Positions 51,573 to 60,869 of a DNA stretch of 64,000 bases are shown here, one piece after another. The notes under the pieces are model-generated. The model was not told the origin of the DNA, did no database searches, and saw only the letters and a program-made list of their open reading frames with translations. Both the position numbers and the translations under genes were made by a program. The first letter of the stretch is position 1, and every line of letters starts with the position of its first letter. Source of the stretch: Paraburkholderia lycopersici (GTDB taxonomy: Bacteria > Pseudomonadota > Gammaproteobacteria > Burkholderiales > Burkholderiaceae). Location of the stretch: assembly GCF_900096975.1 (NCBI RefSeq), contig NZ_FMYQ01000019.1, positions 62,001 through 126,000 of the forward strand, read 5' to 3'.

Positions 51573-52550
51573 ATGCTCATCAACTGCGTCGCGTATCAAG
51601 GCGGCAAGAAACTGGCCGACGTCTCCGTCGAGGCCATCAGCGACTATCTGGCGAAGCCCGAATGCTTCGTCTGGGTGGCGCTCAAGGACCCCGACGCCGG
51701 CGAAATGGCGGCGATGAAGGAGGAGTTCGATCTGCACGAGCTCGCGATCGAAGACGTGATGAACGGCAACCAGCGGCCGAAGATCGAGGAATACGGCGAC
51801 ACGCTCTTCTGCGTGATGCATACGCTCGAACTCGACGACGACGGCGAAGTCATCGCGGGCCAGGTGAACGTGTTCGCCGGCCCCAATTTCGTGCTCTCGG
51901 TGCGCCACCGCGCGCAGCAGGGCTTCACCGACGTGCGCGCGCGCTGCGAGCGCGAGCCCGAGCTGCTGCGCGAAGGCTCGGGCTTCGTGCTCTATGCGCT
52001 CATGGACAGCGTGGTCGACCGCTATGCGCCGGTGCTCGAAACGCTCTCCAGCGAGATCGAGGAACTGGAGGACCGCATCTTCGAGAAGCACGACCTCGCG
52101 GGCTCCCGCGCGATCATCGAGGATCTCTATTCGCTCAAGCGCCGCCTCGTGATCATCGCGCATCACGTCACGCCGCTCGTCGATACCGTCGGCAAGCTCG
52201 TGGGCGGGCGCATTCCGCAGATCTGCATGGGCATGCAGGCCTATTACCGCGACGTCTACGATCACCTTCTGCGCGTGTCCAACATGATCGACGCGCGCCG
52301 CGAAATGATCGTCACGGCCATTCAGGTGAACCTCGGCATGATCTCGCTCGCGGAGAACGAGGTGACGAAGCGCCTCGGCTCGTTCGCCGCGCTCTTCGCC
52401 GTGCCGACCATGATTGCGGGTATCTACGGGATGAACTTCGAGCACATTCCGGAGCTACATTTCAGGTTTGGCTACCAGATCTGCCTTGGCGCGATGCTCG
52501 TCATCGACCTTTTCCTGTTTTTCCTGTTTCGCCGGATCAACTGGCTCTGA
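51573..52550 (+). CDS. corA: CorA family magnesium/cobalt transporter
   Basis: Membrane transporter of 325 residues. A large cytoplasmic N-terminal domain (about 1-260) is followed by two C-terminal membrane helices. The universal GMN motif (residues 286-288, in AGIYGMNFEHIPEL) lies at the end of the first helix, and the C-terminus RRINWL is basic, as in CorA. The stalk helix YRDVYDHLLRVSNMIDARREMI is also typical. AAAGGAAAC precedes the ATG. Mg2+ or Co2+ uptake driven by membrane potential is expected. Confidence 0.94.
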   Translation: MLINCVAYQGGKKLADVSVEAISDYLAKPECFVWVALKDPDAGEMAAMKEEFDLHELAIEDVMNGNQRPKIEEYGDTLFCVMHTLELDDDGEVIAGQVNVFAGPNFVLSVRHRAQQGFTDVRARCEREPELLREGSGFVLYALMDSVVDRYAPVLETLSSEIEELEDRIFEKHDLAGSRAIIEDLYSLKRRLVIIAHHVTPLVDTVGKLVGGRIPQICMGMQAYYRDVYDHLLRVSNMIDARREMIVTAIQVNLGMISLAENEVTKRLGSFAALFAVPTMIAGIYGMNFEHIPELHFRFGYQICLGAMLVIDLFLFFLFRRINWL

Positions 52551-52650
52551 GGCGGCTTCGCGCTGCTGCGGCGCCGCATTGCCGCCCGGCGCGGGCCGGC
52601 ACCATCGGCGCCATTGACATCGCGAAGCGCCCGCGCCGAGAATGGCCCGG

Positions 52651-52667
52651 CAGAAAAACGTTTGCGC
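52651..52667. promoter_or_regulatory. Candidate RbsR operator before rbsB
   Basis: AAACGTTT (52654-52661) is an exact palindrome around a CG step, with partly symmetric flanks. It lies 58 bases upstream of rbsB. LacI-family sites, including those of RbsR/PurR, share this type of centre. Confidence 0.4.
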
Positions 52668-52718
52668 ATAACCAGAAAGCAGGGCCCGTCCGGGCCCGAC
52701 AAACCGGAGACTCCGACA

Positions 52719-53684
52719 ATGAACTCCCGCATTCGCCGCCGCATCCTCCTTTCCGCCACCGCGCTCGCCACGACCGCCGTCGCCGCCGCGTTTCCGCTCG
52801 CGGCCCACGCGCAGGCGGCCGGCCACAAACCGAAAGTCGCGCTCGTCATGAAGTCGCTCGCCAACGAATTCTTCCTCACCATGGAGACCGGCGCGAAGGA
52901 CTATCAAAAGCACAACGCCGCCGAGTTCGATCTCATCACCAACGGCATCAAGAACGAGACCGACACCGCCGCGCAAATCCAGATCGTCGAGCAGATGATC
53001 GTCTCGAAGGTCGACGCCATCGTGCTCGCGCCGGCCGACTCGAAGGCGCTCGTGCCCGTCGTGAAGAAAGCCGTGGACGCCGGCATCATCGTCGTGAACA
53101 TCGACAACCGGCTCGACCCCGACGTGCTCAAGTCCAAGGACCTGAACGTGCCGTTCGTCGGCCCGGACAACCGCAAGGGCGCGCGCCTCGTGGGCGACTA
53201 TCTCGCCAAACGCCTCAAGTCGGGCGATCCGGTGGGCATCGTCGAGGGCGTCTCCACGACGACGAACGCGCAGCAGCGCACAGCGGGCTTCAAGGACGCC
53301 ATGCAGGCCGTGGGCGCGAAGATCGTTTCGGTGCAGTCGGGCGAATGGGAAATCGACAAGGGCAATGCCGTGGCCGCCGCCATGCTCAACGAGTATCCGG
53401 ACATCAAGGCGCTCCTGTGCGGCAACGACAACATGGCGATCGGCGCCGTGTCGGCCGTGCGCGCGGCGGGCAAGCAGGGCAAGGTGTACGTGGTCGGCTA
53501 CGACAACATCGACGCCATCAAGCCGATGCTCAAGGACGGCCGCGTGCTCGCCACGGCCGACCAGTACGCGGCGAAGCAGGCGGTATTCGGCATCGACACG
53601 GCCTTGAAGGCGATCAGGGAGCACAAGAAGCAATCCGGGCTTTCGGGCATCGTCGAAACGCCCGTGGTGCTCGTCACGAAGTAA
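52719..53684 (+). CDS. rbsB: Ribose ABC transporter periplasmic binding protein
   Basis: Periplasmic sugar-binding protein of 321 residues. The Sec signal peptide (1-32) ends AHAQA. The mature part follows the ribose-binding type: VALVMKSLANEFFLTMETGAKDY, DAIVLAPADSKALVPVVKKA, VVNIDNRLD and LCGNDNMAIGAVSAVRAAGK. The residues at the hinge and cleft (N, D, R) match sugar-binding proteins of the RbsB/xylitol group. CCGGAGAC lies before the ATG. It heads the rbs operon. Confidence 0.9.
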   Translation: MNSRIRRRILLSATALATTAVAAAFPLAAHAQAAGHKPKVALVMKSLANEFFLTMETGAKDYQKHNAAEFDLITNGIKNETDTAAQIQIVEQMIVSKVDAIVLAPADSKALVPVVKKAVDAGIIVVNIDNRLDPDVLKSKDLNVPFVGPDNRKGARLVGDYLAKRLKSGDPVGIVEGVSTTTNAQQRTAGFKDAMQAVGAKIVSVQSGEWEIDKGNAVAAAMLNEYPDIKALLCGNDNMAIGAVSAVRAAGKQGKVYVVGYDNIDAIKPMLKDGRVLATADQYAAKQAVFGIDTALKAIREHKKQSGLSGIVETPVVLVTK

Positions 53685-53999
53685 GCGGCGCCTGCTCCCG
53701 GGCGGCGTCTGCCGCACGGTCGCCGTTCGGCGCGACGGGCAGCCGCCGCGCCGCGGCGATATTTGTATGAGTAATTCAATAAACGCTCAAGAATCCCGCC
53801 GCGCCGCCGTTATTTGTACCGGGACGGCCGCATGGGCGGCCGTCTTTCGCCGGGCAGCCGATTGCTGCCGGCGACTGCCCGGCGCGCCGTTCGCTGCTCG
53901 CCCTACCGGGGCGTGCAGCGTCGGCGCGGACACGCAGCATCCGGGCGGCGCATGTGCCGGCGTATCCCCGGCCGCGCGGCTCGCGACTACAGGATCGTG
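53685..53999. other. 315-base gap between rbsB and rbsA
   Basis: The gap contains a hairpin at 53823-53844 and a short AT-rich block around 53760-53790. No gene is supported. Such gaps are common after genes for abundant binding proteins. Confidence 0.5.
53823..53848 (+). terminator. Weak terminator between rbsB and rbsA
   Basis: GACGGCCG and CGGCCGTC form a perfect 8-bp stem with a 6-base loop, followed by TTT. The short T tract suggests partial termination, which would leave rbsB expressed above rbsAC. Confidence 0.5.
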
Positions 54000-55703
54000 A
54001 TGGATGCAAATGCCCCCGACGTAGCGTCGTCTGCGCCCGCCGTGCTCACGGTCTCGGGCGTGGGCAAGACCTACGAGCAGCCGGTGCTCGCCGACGTCAG
54101 CCTCGCGCTGCACGCGGGCGAGGTGCTTGCGCTCACGGGAGAAAACGGCGCGGGCAAGAGCACGCTTTCGAAGATCGTGAGCGGCCTCACGGCGCCGGGC
54201 GCGGGCAGCATGCAGCTGATGGGGCGCCCCTATGCGCCGGCGAGCCGCCGCGAAGCGGAGGCGCTCGGCGTGCGCATGGTGATGCAGGAGCTGAACCTGC
54301 TGCCCACGCTCACCGTCGCCGAAAATCTTTTTCTGGACCGCCTGCCGCAGGCGGGGCCGCTGCGTCTGGGCTGGATCGATCGCAAGCGGCTGCGCGCGAA
54401 TGCGCGTGCGGCGATGGCGCAGGTCGGGCTCGATGCGATCGATCCCGACACGCCGGTGGGCGAACTCGGCATCGGGCACCAGCAGCTCGTGGAGATCGCG
54501 CGCAGCCTGATCGGCAGCGCCGACGGCGCGGGCAGTGCCGGCGAAATGCGCGTGCTGATCCTCGACGAGCCCACGGCCATGCTCACGGGCCGCGAAGTCG
54601 AGTTGCTGTTCGAGCAGATCGCGCGGCTCAGGGCGCGCGGCGTGGCGCTCGTCTACATCTCGCACCGGCTCGAAGAACTCGAGCGCATCGCGCAGCGCGT
54701 CGCGGTGCTGCGCGACGGCAAGCTCGTGCGCGTGGACGCCATGGCGAACCTCACGCCGGAGCGCATTGTCGCGCTGATGGTGGGGCGCGAGCTCGGCGAG
54801 CGCATCGATCTGGGCCAGCGACGCATCGGCGCGCCGCTCCTGAAGGTCGAGGGCGTGACGCGGGCGAAGGCCGTGCGCGACGTGTCGTTCGACGTGCGCG
54901 CGGGCGAGATTTTCGGCATCTCGGGGCTGATCGGCGCGGGCAGAACAGAGCTCGTGCGGCTCATTTACGGCGCCGACCGCATGGAGCGCGGCGTCGTGGC
55001 GCTGGCGCGCGCGCCGGGCGCGGCGCCCGAGCCGGTGCAGATCGCCTCGCCCGCCGACGCGGTGCGTCTGGGCATCGCGCTCATCACCGAGGACCGCAAG
55101 GGCGAAGGGCTGCTGCTGCCGCAGCCGCTCGCCGCGAACGTGACGCTCGGCAACGTGGGCGCGGTCTCGCGCTACGGCGTGGTGGACGCGGCGCGCGAAA
55201 ACGCGCTCGCGCGCACGCAGATCGACGGGCTGCGCATCCGCACGGCCGGGCCCGCGCAGCCCGTGGGCGAGCTCTCCGGCGGCAACCAGCAGAAAGTCGT
55301 GATCGGCCGCTGGCTCGCGCGCGACATCACGCATGCCATGCGCGTGGTGCTGTTCGACGAGCCGACGCGCGGCATCGACGTCGGTGCGAAATTCGACATC
55401 TACGCGCTGATGGGCGCCCTCGCGCGCGAGGGCCGCGCACTCGTGGTGGTGTCGAGCGACCTGCGCGAGCTGATGCTGATCTGCGACCGCATCGGCGTGA
55501 TGTCGGCAGGGAAGATGACGGCCGTCTATGCGCGCGACGAATGGAGCCAGGACAAGCTGCTGGCCGCCGCGTTCGCGGGTCTGCGCGCAGAAGATGCGCT
55601 GCTCGCCGACGCGAGCGATCTGCCCGAGGCGGCGGGCGTGCCGCACGGTGCGGCCGCGAAGACGCAAAAAGGAAACGACGACCGACGAGGAAGCGCTCCA
55701 TGA
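54000..55703 (+). CDS. rbsA: Ribose ABC transporter ATPase
   Basis: Cytoplasmic ATPase of 567 residues with two ABC domains, as in RbsA. The first has Walker A GENGAGKST, Walker B LILDEPTAML and HRLEEL. The second has ISGLIGAGRTELVRL, the degenerate Walker A usual in this family, then LSGGNQQKVVIGRWLA and VLFDEPTRGIDVGAK. The tail after about residue 515 is Ala/Asp-rich and longer than in E. coli RbsA. AGGATC precedes the ATG. The stop overlaps rbsC in ATGA. Confidence 0.92.
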   Translation: MDANAPDVASSAPAVLTVSGVGKTYEQPVLADVSLALHAGEVLALTGENGAGKSTLSKIVSGLTAPGAGSMQLMGRPYAPASRREAEALGVRMVMQELNLLPTLTVAENLFLDRLPQAGPLRLGWIDRKRLRANARAAMAQVGLDAIDPDTPVGELGIGHQQLVEIARSLIGSADGAGSAGEMRVLILDEPTAMLTGREVELLFEQIARLRARGVALVYISHRLEELERIAQRVAVLRDGKLVRVDAMANLTPERIVALMVGRELGERIDLGQRRIGAPLLKVEGVTRAKAVRDVSFDVRAGEIFGISGLIGAGRTELVRLIYGADRMERGVVALARAPGAAPEPVQIASPADAVRLGIALITEDRKGEGLLLPQPLAANVTLGNVGAVSRYGVVDAARENALARTQIDGLRIRTAGPAQPVGELSGGNQQKVVIGRWLARDITHAMRVVLFDEPTRGIDVGAKFDIYALMGALAREGRALVVVSSDLRELMLICDRIGVMSAGKMTAVYARDEWSQDKLLAAAFAGLRAEDALLADASDLPEAAGVPHGAAAKTQKGNDDRRGSAP

Positions 55704-56761
55704 ACGATCCGTTGCGCGAGCAACCGTCGCCCGAAGGGGAAGAAGGCGCTGGGCGAACCGGTTCGGCCCAACGCGCGCCCACGTTGGCTGCGCAGGCGGG
55801 CGGCAGACCGGCGGGCACGCGTTTTGGCCTCTCGAACTACCTGGGCCTCGCGCTCGCGCTGGTGGCGATGATCGCGCTGTTCTCGCTGCTGAGTTCGCAT
55901 TTCCTCACGTACGATACGTTCAGCACGATCGCGAACCAGATTCCCGATCTCGTGGTGATGGCGGCGGGCATGACGTTTGTGCTCATCATCGCGGGGATCG
56001 ATCTCTCGGTGGGTTCGGTGCTCGCGCTCGGCGCTTCGGTAGTGAGCGTGGCGTCGCTCAGGTGGGGCTGGGGCGCGCTGCCGGCGGCGCTGCTCGGGCT
56101 CCTCGCGGCAGCGGCCACGGGCACGCTCACCGGGGCCGTCACCGTGGGCTGGCGCATCCCGTCGTTCATCGTTTCGCTCGGCGTGCTCGAAGCGGCGCGC
56201 GGGCTTGCGTACCAGATGACGAATTCGCGCACCGCGTATATCGGCGACGCGTTCGATTTCCTCTCGAACCCGATTGCCTTCGGCATTTCGCCGGCTTTCC
56301 TGATCGCGGTTGCGGTCATGGTGATCGCGCAGCTCACGCTGACGCGCACGGTGTTCGGCCGGTATCTGGTGGGCATCGGCACCAACGAGGAAGCGGTGCG
56401 GTTGGCGGGCGTCGATCCGCGACCGTACAAGGTAATCGTGTTCGGGCTCATGGGCGCGCTTTCGGGGCTCGCGGCGCTCTTTCAGATCTCGCGTCTCGAA
56501 GCCGCCGATCCGAACGCGGGCGTGGGGCTCGAACTGCAGGTGATCGCGGCCGTGGTGATCGGCGGCACGAGCCTGATGGGCGGGCGCGGCTCGGTGATCA
56601 GTACGTTTTTCGGCGTGTTGATCATCTCGGTGCTGGCCGCCGGGCTCGCGCAGATCGGCGCGAACGAGCCCACCAAGCGCATCATCACCGGCGCGGTGAT
56701 CGTCGTCGCGGTCGTGCTCGACACGTACCGCAGCAGGCGAGGCGGCAAGAGCAAGGCGTAA
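55700..56761 (+). CDS. rbsC: Ribose ABC transporter permease
   Basis: Inner-membrane permease of 353 residues. A polar Pro/Gly/Glu-rich N-terminal extension of about 45 residues precedes the membrane core, which has eight or more helices. GMTFVLIIAGIDLSVGSVLALGASV and GTNEEAVRLAGVDPRPYKVIVFGLMGALSGLA and AAVVIGGTSLMGGRGS are hallmarks of RbsC-type permeases. GAGGAAG precedes the ATG, which overlaps the rbsA stop. Confidence 0.93.
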   Translation: MNDPLREQPSPEGEEGAGRTGSAQRAPTLAAQAGGRPAGTRFGLSNYLGLALALVAMIALFSLLSSHFLTYDTFSTIANQIPDLVVMAAGMTFVLIIAGIDLSVGSVLALGASVVSVASLRWGWGALPAALLGLLAAAATGTLTGAVTVGWRIPSFIVSLGVLEAARGLAYQMTNSRTAYIGDAFDFLSNPIAFGISPAFLIAVAVMVIAQLTLTRTVFGRYLVGIGTNEEAVRLAGVDPRPYKVIVFGLMGALSGLAALFQISRLEAADPNAGVGLELQVIAAVVIGGTSLMGGRGSVISTFFGVLIISVLAAGLAQIGANEPTKRIITGAVIVVAVVLDTYRSRRGGKSKA

Positions 56762-56773
56762 CAAGCGAGGGCG

Positions 56774-56797
56774 CGGCCCGCAATGCAGCGCGGGCCG
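56774..56797. repeat. GC-rich hairpin between rbsC and rbsR
   Basis: CGGCCCGC and GCGGGCCG form an 8-bp stem with an 8-base loop, without a T tract. It may protect the upstream mRNA end or slow transcription into rbsR. Confidence 0.4.
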
Positions 56798-56897
56798 GGT
56801 AAATGACCGGGAATGCAACGCCTGACTATTCCAACAACGGGCGTGCTGGGAGCCGGCAGCAATATAAAGCGGGAAAAAAGCAGGAGCAACAGTAAAT

Positions 56898-57935
56898 ATG
56901 GCGACGATCAAGGATGTGGCCGCCGTGGCGGGGGTGTCTTTCACGACGGTGTCGCATGTGGTGAACAACTCGCGTCCGGTGTCGGCGGACGTGCGGGCCA
57001 AGGTCGAACGTGCGATCCGCGACCTGAACTACGTGCCGTCGGCCGTGGCGCGCTCGCTCAAGGCGCGCGCGACGGCGACCGTGGGGCTGCTCGTGCCGAA
57101 CGGCACGAACCCGTACTTCGCCGAGCTCGCGCGCGGCGTCGAGGACGCCTGCGCGCGCAAGGGCTACTGCGTGTTCTTTTGCAATTCCGACGACGACCCG
57201 GCCAAGCAGCGCAACTACCTGCGCGTGCTGCAGGAAAAGCGCATCGACGGCCTCATCGTCGCGTCGGCCGGGGACGACGCCGTTCTCGCCGCGGCGCTCG
57301 CCGACGCCCGCGAGCCGATCGTCGTCATCGACCGCAATATCGAGGGGCTCGACGCCGATCTCGTGCAGATCGACCACGAGCGCGGCGCGTGGCTCGCCAC
57401 GCGGCATCTGCTCGAACTCGGGCACTCGCGCATCGGCTGCATTACCGGCCCGGTGGCCACCGCGGTGAGCGCGATGCGTGTGCATGGCTTCCTGCGCGCG
57501 ATGTCCGAGCGCGGCGTGGACATCGCGCCGGGCGCGATCGTCGAAAGCGATTTTTCGGGTGCGGGCGGTTACCGCGCGGCGGCGCATCTGTTCGACAGCG
57601 TGCGGCCGACCGCGATTTTCGCGGGCAACGACATGATGGGGATCGGCGCCTTGCGCGCCGCCGCGGAGCGCGGATTGCGCGTGCCGGCCGACTGCTCGAT
57701 CATCGGCTTCGACGACATCGAGCTCGGCAATTTCACCTGGCCCGCGCTCTCGACGGTCGGCCAGCCGGCGCGTGCGCTCGGCGACATGGCGGCGCTCACG
57801 CTGATCGAGCGCATTACCAACGCGCGCTCGGACGGCACGAAGGCGCGTTGCCGCGTGATGTCGCCCACGCTCTTCGCCCGCGAATCGACGGGGCCGTGGA
57901 TCGGGGCAGAGGACTTTGCGCCGCTCGCGGCCTGA
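56898..57935 (+). CDS. rbsR: LacI family ribose regulator
   Basis: Repressor of 345 residues, similar to E. coli RbsR from the first residue (MATIKDVAAVAGVSFTTVSHVVNNSRPVSADVRAKVERAI). The hinge YVPSAVARSLKARAT is intact. The ligand domain begins VGLLVPNGTNPYFAELARGVEDAC. It sits between rbsC and rbsK, so it probably controls this operon in answer to ribose. AGGAG is 13 bases upstream of the ATG, a little far. Confidence 0.9.
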   Translation: MATIKDVAAVAGVSFTTVSHVVNNSRPVSADVRAKVERAIRDLNYVPSAVARSLKARATATVGLLVPNGTNPYFAELARGVEDACARKGYCVFFCNSDDDPAKQRNYLRVLQEKRIDGLIVASAGDDAVLAAALADAREPIVVIDRNIEGLDADLVQIDHERGAWLATRHLLELGHSRIGCITGPVATAVSAMRVHGFLRAMSERGVDIAPGAIVESDFSGAGGYRAAAHLFDSVRPTAIFAGNDMMGIGALRAAAERGLRVPADCSIIGFDDIELGNFTWPALSTVGQPARALGDMAALTLIERITNARSDGTKARCRVMSPTLFARESTGPWIGAEDFAPLAA

Positions 57936-57971
57936 GCCGCGGGTGGCCGCACCCAACCCAGGGAGGCATCG

Positions 57972-58913
57972 TTGACGACTGACGCAGCAAAGCCAGCCGG
58001 CGCGCGCGGGCGCGTCGCCGTGGTGGGCAGCCTGAACATGGACCTCGTCGCGCGTGCGCCGCGCCTGCCGAACCCCGGAGAAACGCTCGCGGGCAGCGCG
58101 TTCGCGCAGGTGGCGGGCGGCAAGGGCGGCAACCAGGCGGTGGCCGCCGCGCGCCTCGGCGCGCAGGTGGCGATGATCGGCCGCGTGGGCGCCGACAGCA
58201 ACGGCGAAGTGCTGCGCGCGGGACTCGTTGCGGAGGGCATCGACTGCGAGGCGCTGGAAACGTCGTCGAGCGCGCCGAGCGGCGTGGCGTTGATCGTCGT
58301 CGACGACGCGAGCCAGAACGCCATCGTCATCGTGGCCGGCAGCAATGGCGAACTCACGCCGGAAACGCTCGCGCGCCACGAGGCGGTGCTCGCGCAGACC
58401 GATGTCGTGGTTTGCCAGCTCGAAACGCCTGCCGGCGCCGTGGCGGCCGCGCTGGCTGCCGCGCGGCGGCTCGGCAAGATCACCATCCTCAATCCGGCGC
58501 CCGCCGCCGGACCGCTGCCGCCGCAGTGGCTGCCGCTCATCGACTATCTCGTGCCGAATGAACTGGAGGCCGCCGCGCTCACCGGCCTGCCGGCCAGCAC
58601 GCCCGAAGACGCCGCGCGCGCCGCGCTGGCGCTGCGCGAAGCGGGCGCGCGCAACGTGCTGGTGACGCTCGGCGCGCAGGGCGTGTGCGCGCTGCTCGAC
58701 GGCGCCGCGCCCGCGCATCTTCCCGCGCCGCGCGTGAGCGCGGTGGACACCACGGCGGCCGGCGACACATTCATCGGCGCATTGGCGGCGCGCCTCGCCG
58801 CAGGCGAGCCCGCACTGGACGCGATCGCGCTCGCGCTGCGCGCGGCGTCGATTTCGGTTACCCGCGCGGGCGCCCAGCCCTCCATTCCCACGCTCGCCGA
58901 ACTCGCAGGCTGA
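57972..58913 (+). CDS. rbsK: Ribokinase
   Basis: PfkB-family kinase of 313 residues that makes ribose 5-phosphate. VVGSLNMDLVARAPRLPNPGETL opens the fold, GGKGGNQAVAAARLGAQVAMIGRVG is the ribokinase signature 1, and DTTAAGDTFIGAL holds the catalytic Asp265. The start is a TTG at 57972, supported by GGGAGG 5 bases upstream; no ATG exists before the core fold. It is the last gene of the rbs operon, and no rbsD (pyranase) gene is present. Confidence 0.92.
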   Translation: MTTDAAKPAGARGRVAVVGSLNMDLVARAPRLPNPGETLAGSAFAQVAGGKGGNQAVAAARLGAQVAMIGRVGADSNGEVLRAGLVAEGIDCEALETSSSAPSGVALIVVDDASQNAIVIVAGSNGELTPETLARHEAVLAQTDVVVCQLETPAGAVAAALAAARRLGKITILNPAPAAGPLPPQWLPLIDYLVPNELEAAALTGLPASTPEDAARAALALREAGARNVLVTLGAQGVCALLDGAAPAHLPAPRVSAVDTTAAGDTFIGALAARLAAGEPALDAIALALRAASISVTRAGAQPSIPTLAELAG

Positions 58914-58931
58914 CCGCCGCACCAGCCATCC

Positions 58932-58963
58932 GGTAGCCGGCCAGTGGTCGGTTATTTCCGGAT
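58932..58963 (+). terminator. Weak terminator-like hairpin after rbsK
   Basis: CCGGC and GTCGG (one G-T pair) form a short stem followed by TTATTT. A second inverted pair, CATCCGG / CCGGATG, encloses it. It is the only terminator-like structure after the rbs operon. Confidence 0.35.
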
Positions 58964-59005
58964 GTTCTGAACGTGCCCCTTTAATACCTCATACCATAGG
59001 CAATT

Positions 59006-59033
59006 TCAAGACGGCGAAAGACCCTGCCGTTAA
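59006..59033 (+). promoter_or_regulatory. Candidate flagellar-sigma (FliA) promoter of the chemoreceptor gene
   Basis: GCCGTTAA (59026-59033) differs from the FliA -10 GCCGATAA at one base. TCAAG (59006-59010) resembles the -35 TAAAG, with spacing one base longer than the E. coli optimum. It lies about 65 bases before the start codon, as expected for a chemotaxis gene. Confidence 0.5.
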
Positions 59034-59099
59034 CGCCCAATAGAGTCGCAGTCGAAACGGGGCTCAGCGTCGGACACACTAGACAATATTGGGGGAGTC

Positions 59100-60869
59100 A
59101 TGGGCAAGGGCATCAGTATCAAGGCGCGCATCGGCATCACAATGGGTTTTCTGGCTGCGCTGATCGTCGCCATCAGTACGGTGGGGCTGATCGGTCTCAC
59201 GCATTCGAACGACGCCTACCGGGAGACGTTCACCGACCAGATGCCCAGCTCGCATGCGGTCAATCTGGCAGAGATCTATGCCGCGCGCGAGCGGCTGGCG
59301 CTCGACCGCGCCGCGTTCGAGGCCGGCACGCCGGACGCCGCTGCCACGTTCGACCGCGCGCGCATGCTGCGCGGTGTGTCCGACGACTTCTGGAAGAAGT
59401 ACATGGCGCTGCCGCGCGGCGCGGAGGAAGAACGCCTCGCGCAGGACGTTTCGGCACGCCGCGAGGCGCTCCACCAGACCGCGGACCAGTTCGTCGCCAC
59501 CATTCAGTCGGGCGACCAGGCGAGGATCGTGGCGGGTGCCAAGGCGCTCAAGGAAGCCTACGACGGACTCTCGAAGGCGGATGCCGTGCTCGACAAGTTC
59601 CAGTTGACGCAGGCGCAGAAAGGCTACGACGACGCCCAGTCGGCATTCTCGCAACTGCGCATGGCGAGCATCGCCGCGTTGCTGGTCGGCATCGGTGCGG
59701 CCGCGTACTCGTTCTTCTCGCTGCGCCGCGCGATCTCTGAGCCGCTCGGCGAGGCGCTCGGCGCGTTCCAGGCCATCGCCGCCGGCGACCTGCGCCGGCC
59801 CGTGGTAGTGCGCCGCAACGACGAGATGGGCGAACTGCTTGGCGGCGTGGCGCGGATGCAGCGCAGCCTGACAGAGACGGTGCGCTCGGTGCGTTCGGGC
59901 ACGGAATCGATCGCCACGGCCACGCGCGAAATCGCGGCCGGCAACGTCGATCTGTCCTCGCGCACCGAGGAGCAGGCCACGGCGCTCCAGCAGACCGCCT
60001 CGAGCATGGAGCAACTGACGGGCACCGTGAAGCAGAATGCCGACAACGCCCGCCAGGCCAGCGCGCTCGCGGCCAACGCCTCGGAAATCGCCAACAAGGG
60101 CAACTCGGTCGTCAACCAGGTAGTCGGCACGATGGGCGACATCAACGATAGCTCGGCGAAGATCGCCGACATCATCACGATCATCGAAGGCATTGCGTTC
60201 CAGACCAACATCCTCGCGCTCAATGCGGCCGTCGAAGCGGCGCGCGCGGGCGAGGAGGGGCGCGGCTTCGCCGTGGTGGCCGGCGAGGTGCGCAGCCTCG
60301 CGCAGCGCTCGTCGGCGGCGGCCAAGGAGATCAAGGGACTCATCGACACGTCGGTCGAGCGCGTGCAGGCGGGCTCCGCGCTCGTCGACGAGGCTGGCCG
60401 CACGATGACCGAGATCATCGGCGCGGTGCGGCGCGTGACCGACATCATGGGCGAGATCGCGGCGGCTTCGCAGGAACAGTCGGGCGGCATCGAGCAGGTC
60501 GCGCGCGCGGTCACGCAGATGGACGAAGTGACGCAGCAGAACGCCGCGCTCGTCGAGGAAGCGGCGGCTGCGGCGCAGTCGCTCGAGGACCAGTCCGCGC
60601 GCCTGCGCGAGGCGGTCGCGGTGTTCAGGGTCGAAGACGCGCCGGGCGCCGCGGCAAGGCCGCCGGAGCCGGCTGCTGCAAAGCGGGCGCCAGTCCGGCT
60701 TGCTGCCGCAGCACCGCATCCGGGCTCCGCATCTGCAGCGGCGCCCCGACGCGCGCCACGCGCCGTCGCCACGGCGCGCCAGCCGGCGGCCCGGCAGAAG
60801 CCGGTCGCGGCAGTCCTGGACGCAGCGCCGGCTGGCACCGCGTCGAGCGGCGACTGGGAAACCTTCTAG
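59100..60869 (+). CDS. Transmembrane methyl-accepting chemotaxis protein
   Basis: Chemoreceptor of 589 residues. Membrane helix 1 lies at about residues 10-32, a Tar-like helical ligand domain at 33-185, membrane helix 2 at about 186-206, then HAMP (to about 262) and the signalling hairpin. The tip reads AFQTNILALNAAVEAARAGEEGRGFAVVAGEVRSLAQRS. The Pro/Ala-rich tail ends in DWETF, the pentapeptide that tethers CheR and CheB (NWETF in Tar). GGGGGAG lies before the ATG. It is an adaptation-competent receptor for an unknown ligand. No other chemotaxis genes lie in the window apart from the soluble receptor at 14 kb. Confidence 0.94.
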   Translation: MGKGISIKARIGITMGFLAALIVAISTVGLIGLTHSNDAYRETFTDQMPSSHAVNLAEIYAARERLALDRAAFEAGTPDAAATFDRARMLRGVSDDFWKKYMALPRGAEEERLAQDVSARREALHQTADQFVATIQSGDQARIVAGAKALKEAYDGLSKADAVLDKFQLTQAQKGYDDAQSAFSQLRMASIAALLVGIGAAAYSFFSLRRAISEPLGEALGAFQAIAAGDLRRPVVVRRNDEMGELLGGVARMQRSLTETVRSVRSGTESIATATREIAAGNVDLSSRTEEQATALQQTASSMEQLTGTVKQNADNARQASALAANASEIANKGNSVVNQVVGTMGDINDSSAKIADIITIIEGIAFQTNILALNAAVEAARAGEEGRGFAVVAGEVRSLAQRSSAAAKEIKGLIDTSVERVQAGSALVDEAGRTMTEIIGAVRRVTDIMGEIAAASQEQSGGIEQVARAVTQMDEVTQQNAALVEEAAAAAQSLEDQSARLREAVAVFRVEDAPGAAARPPEPAAAKRAPVRLAAAAPHPGSASAAAPRRAPRAVATARQPAARQKPVAAVLDAAPAGTASSGDWETF

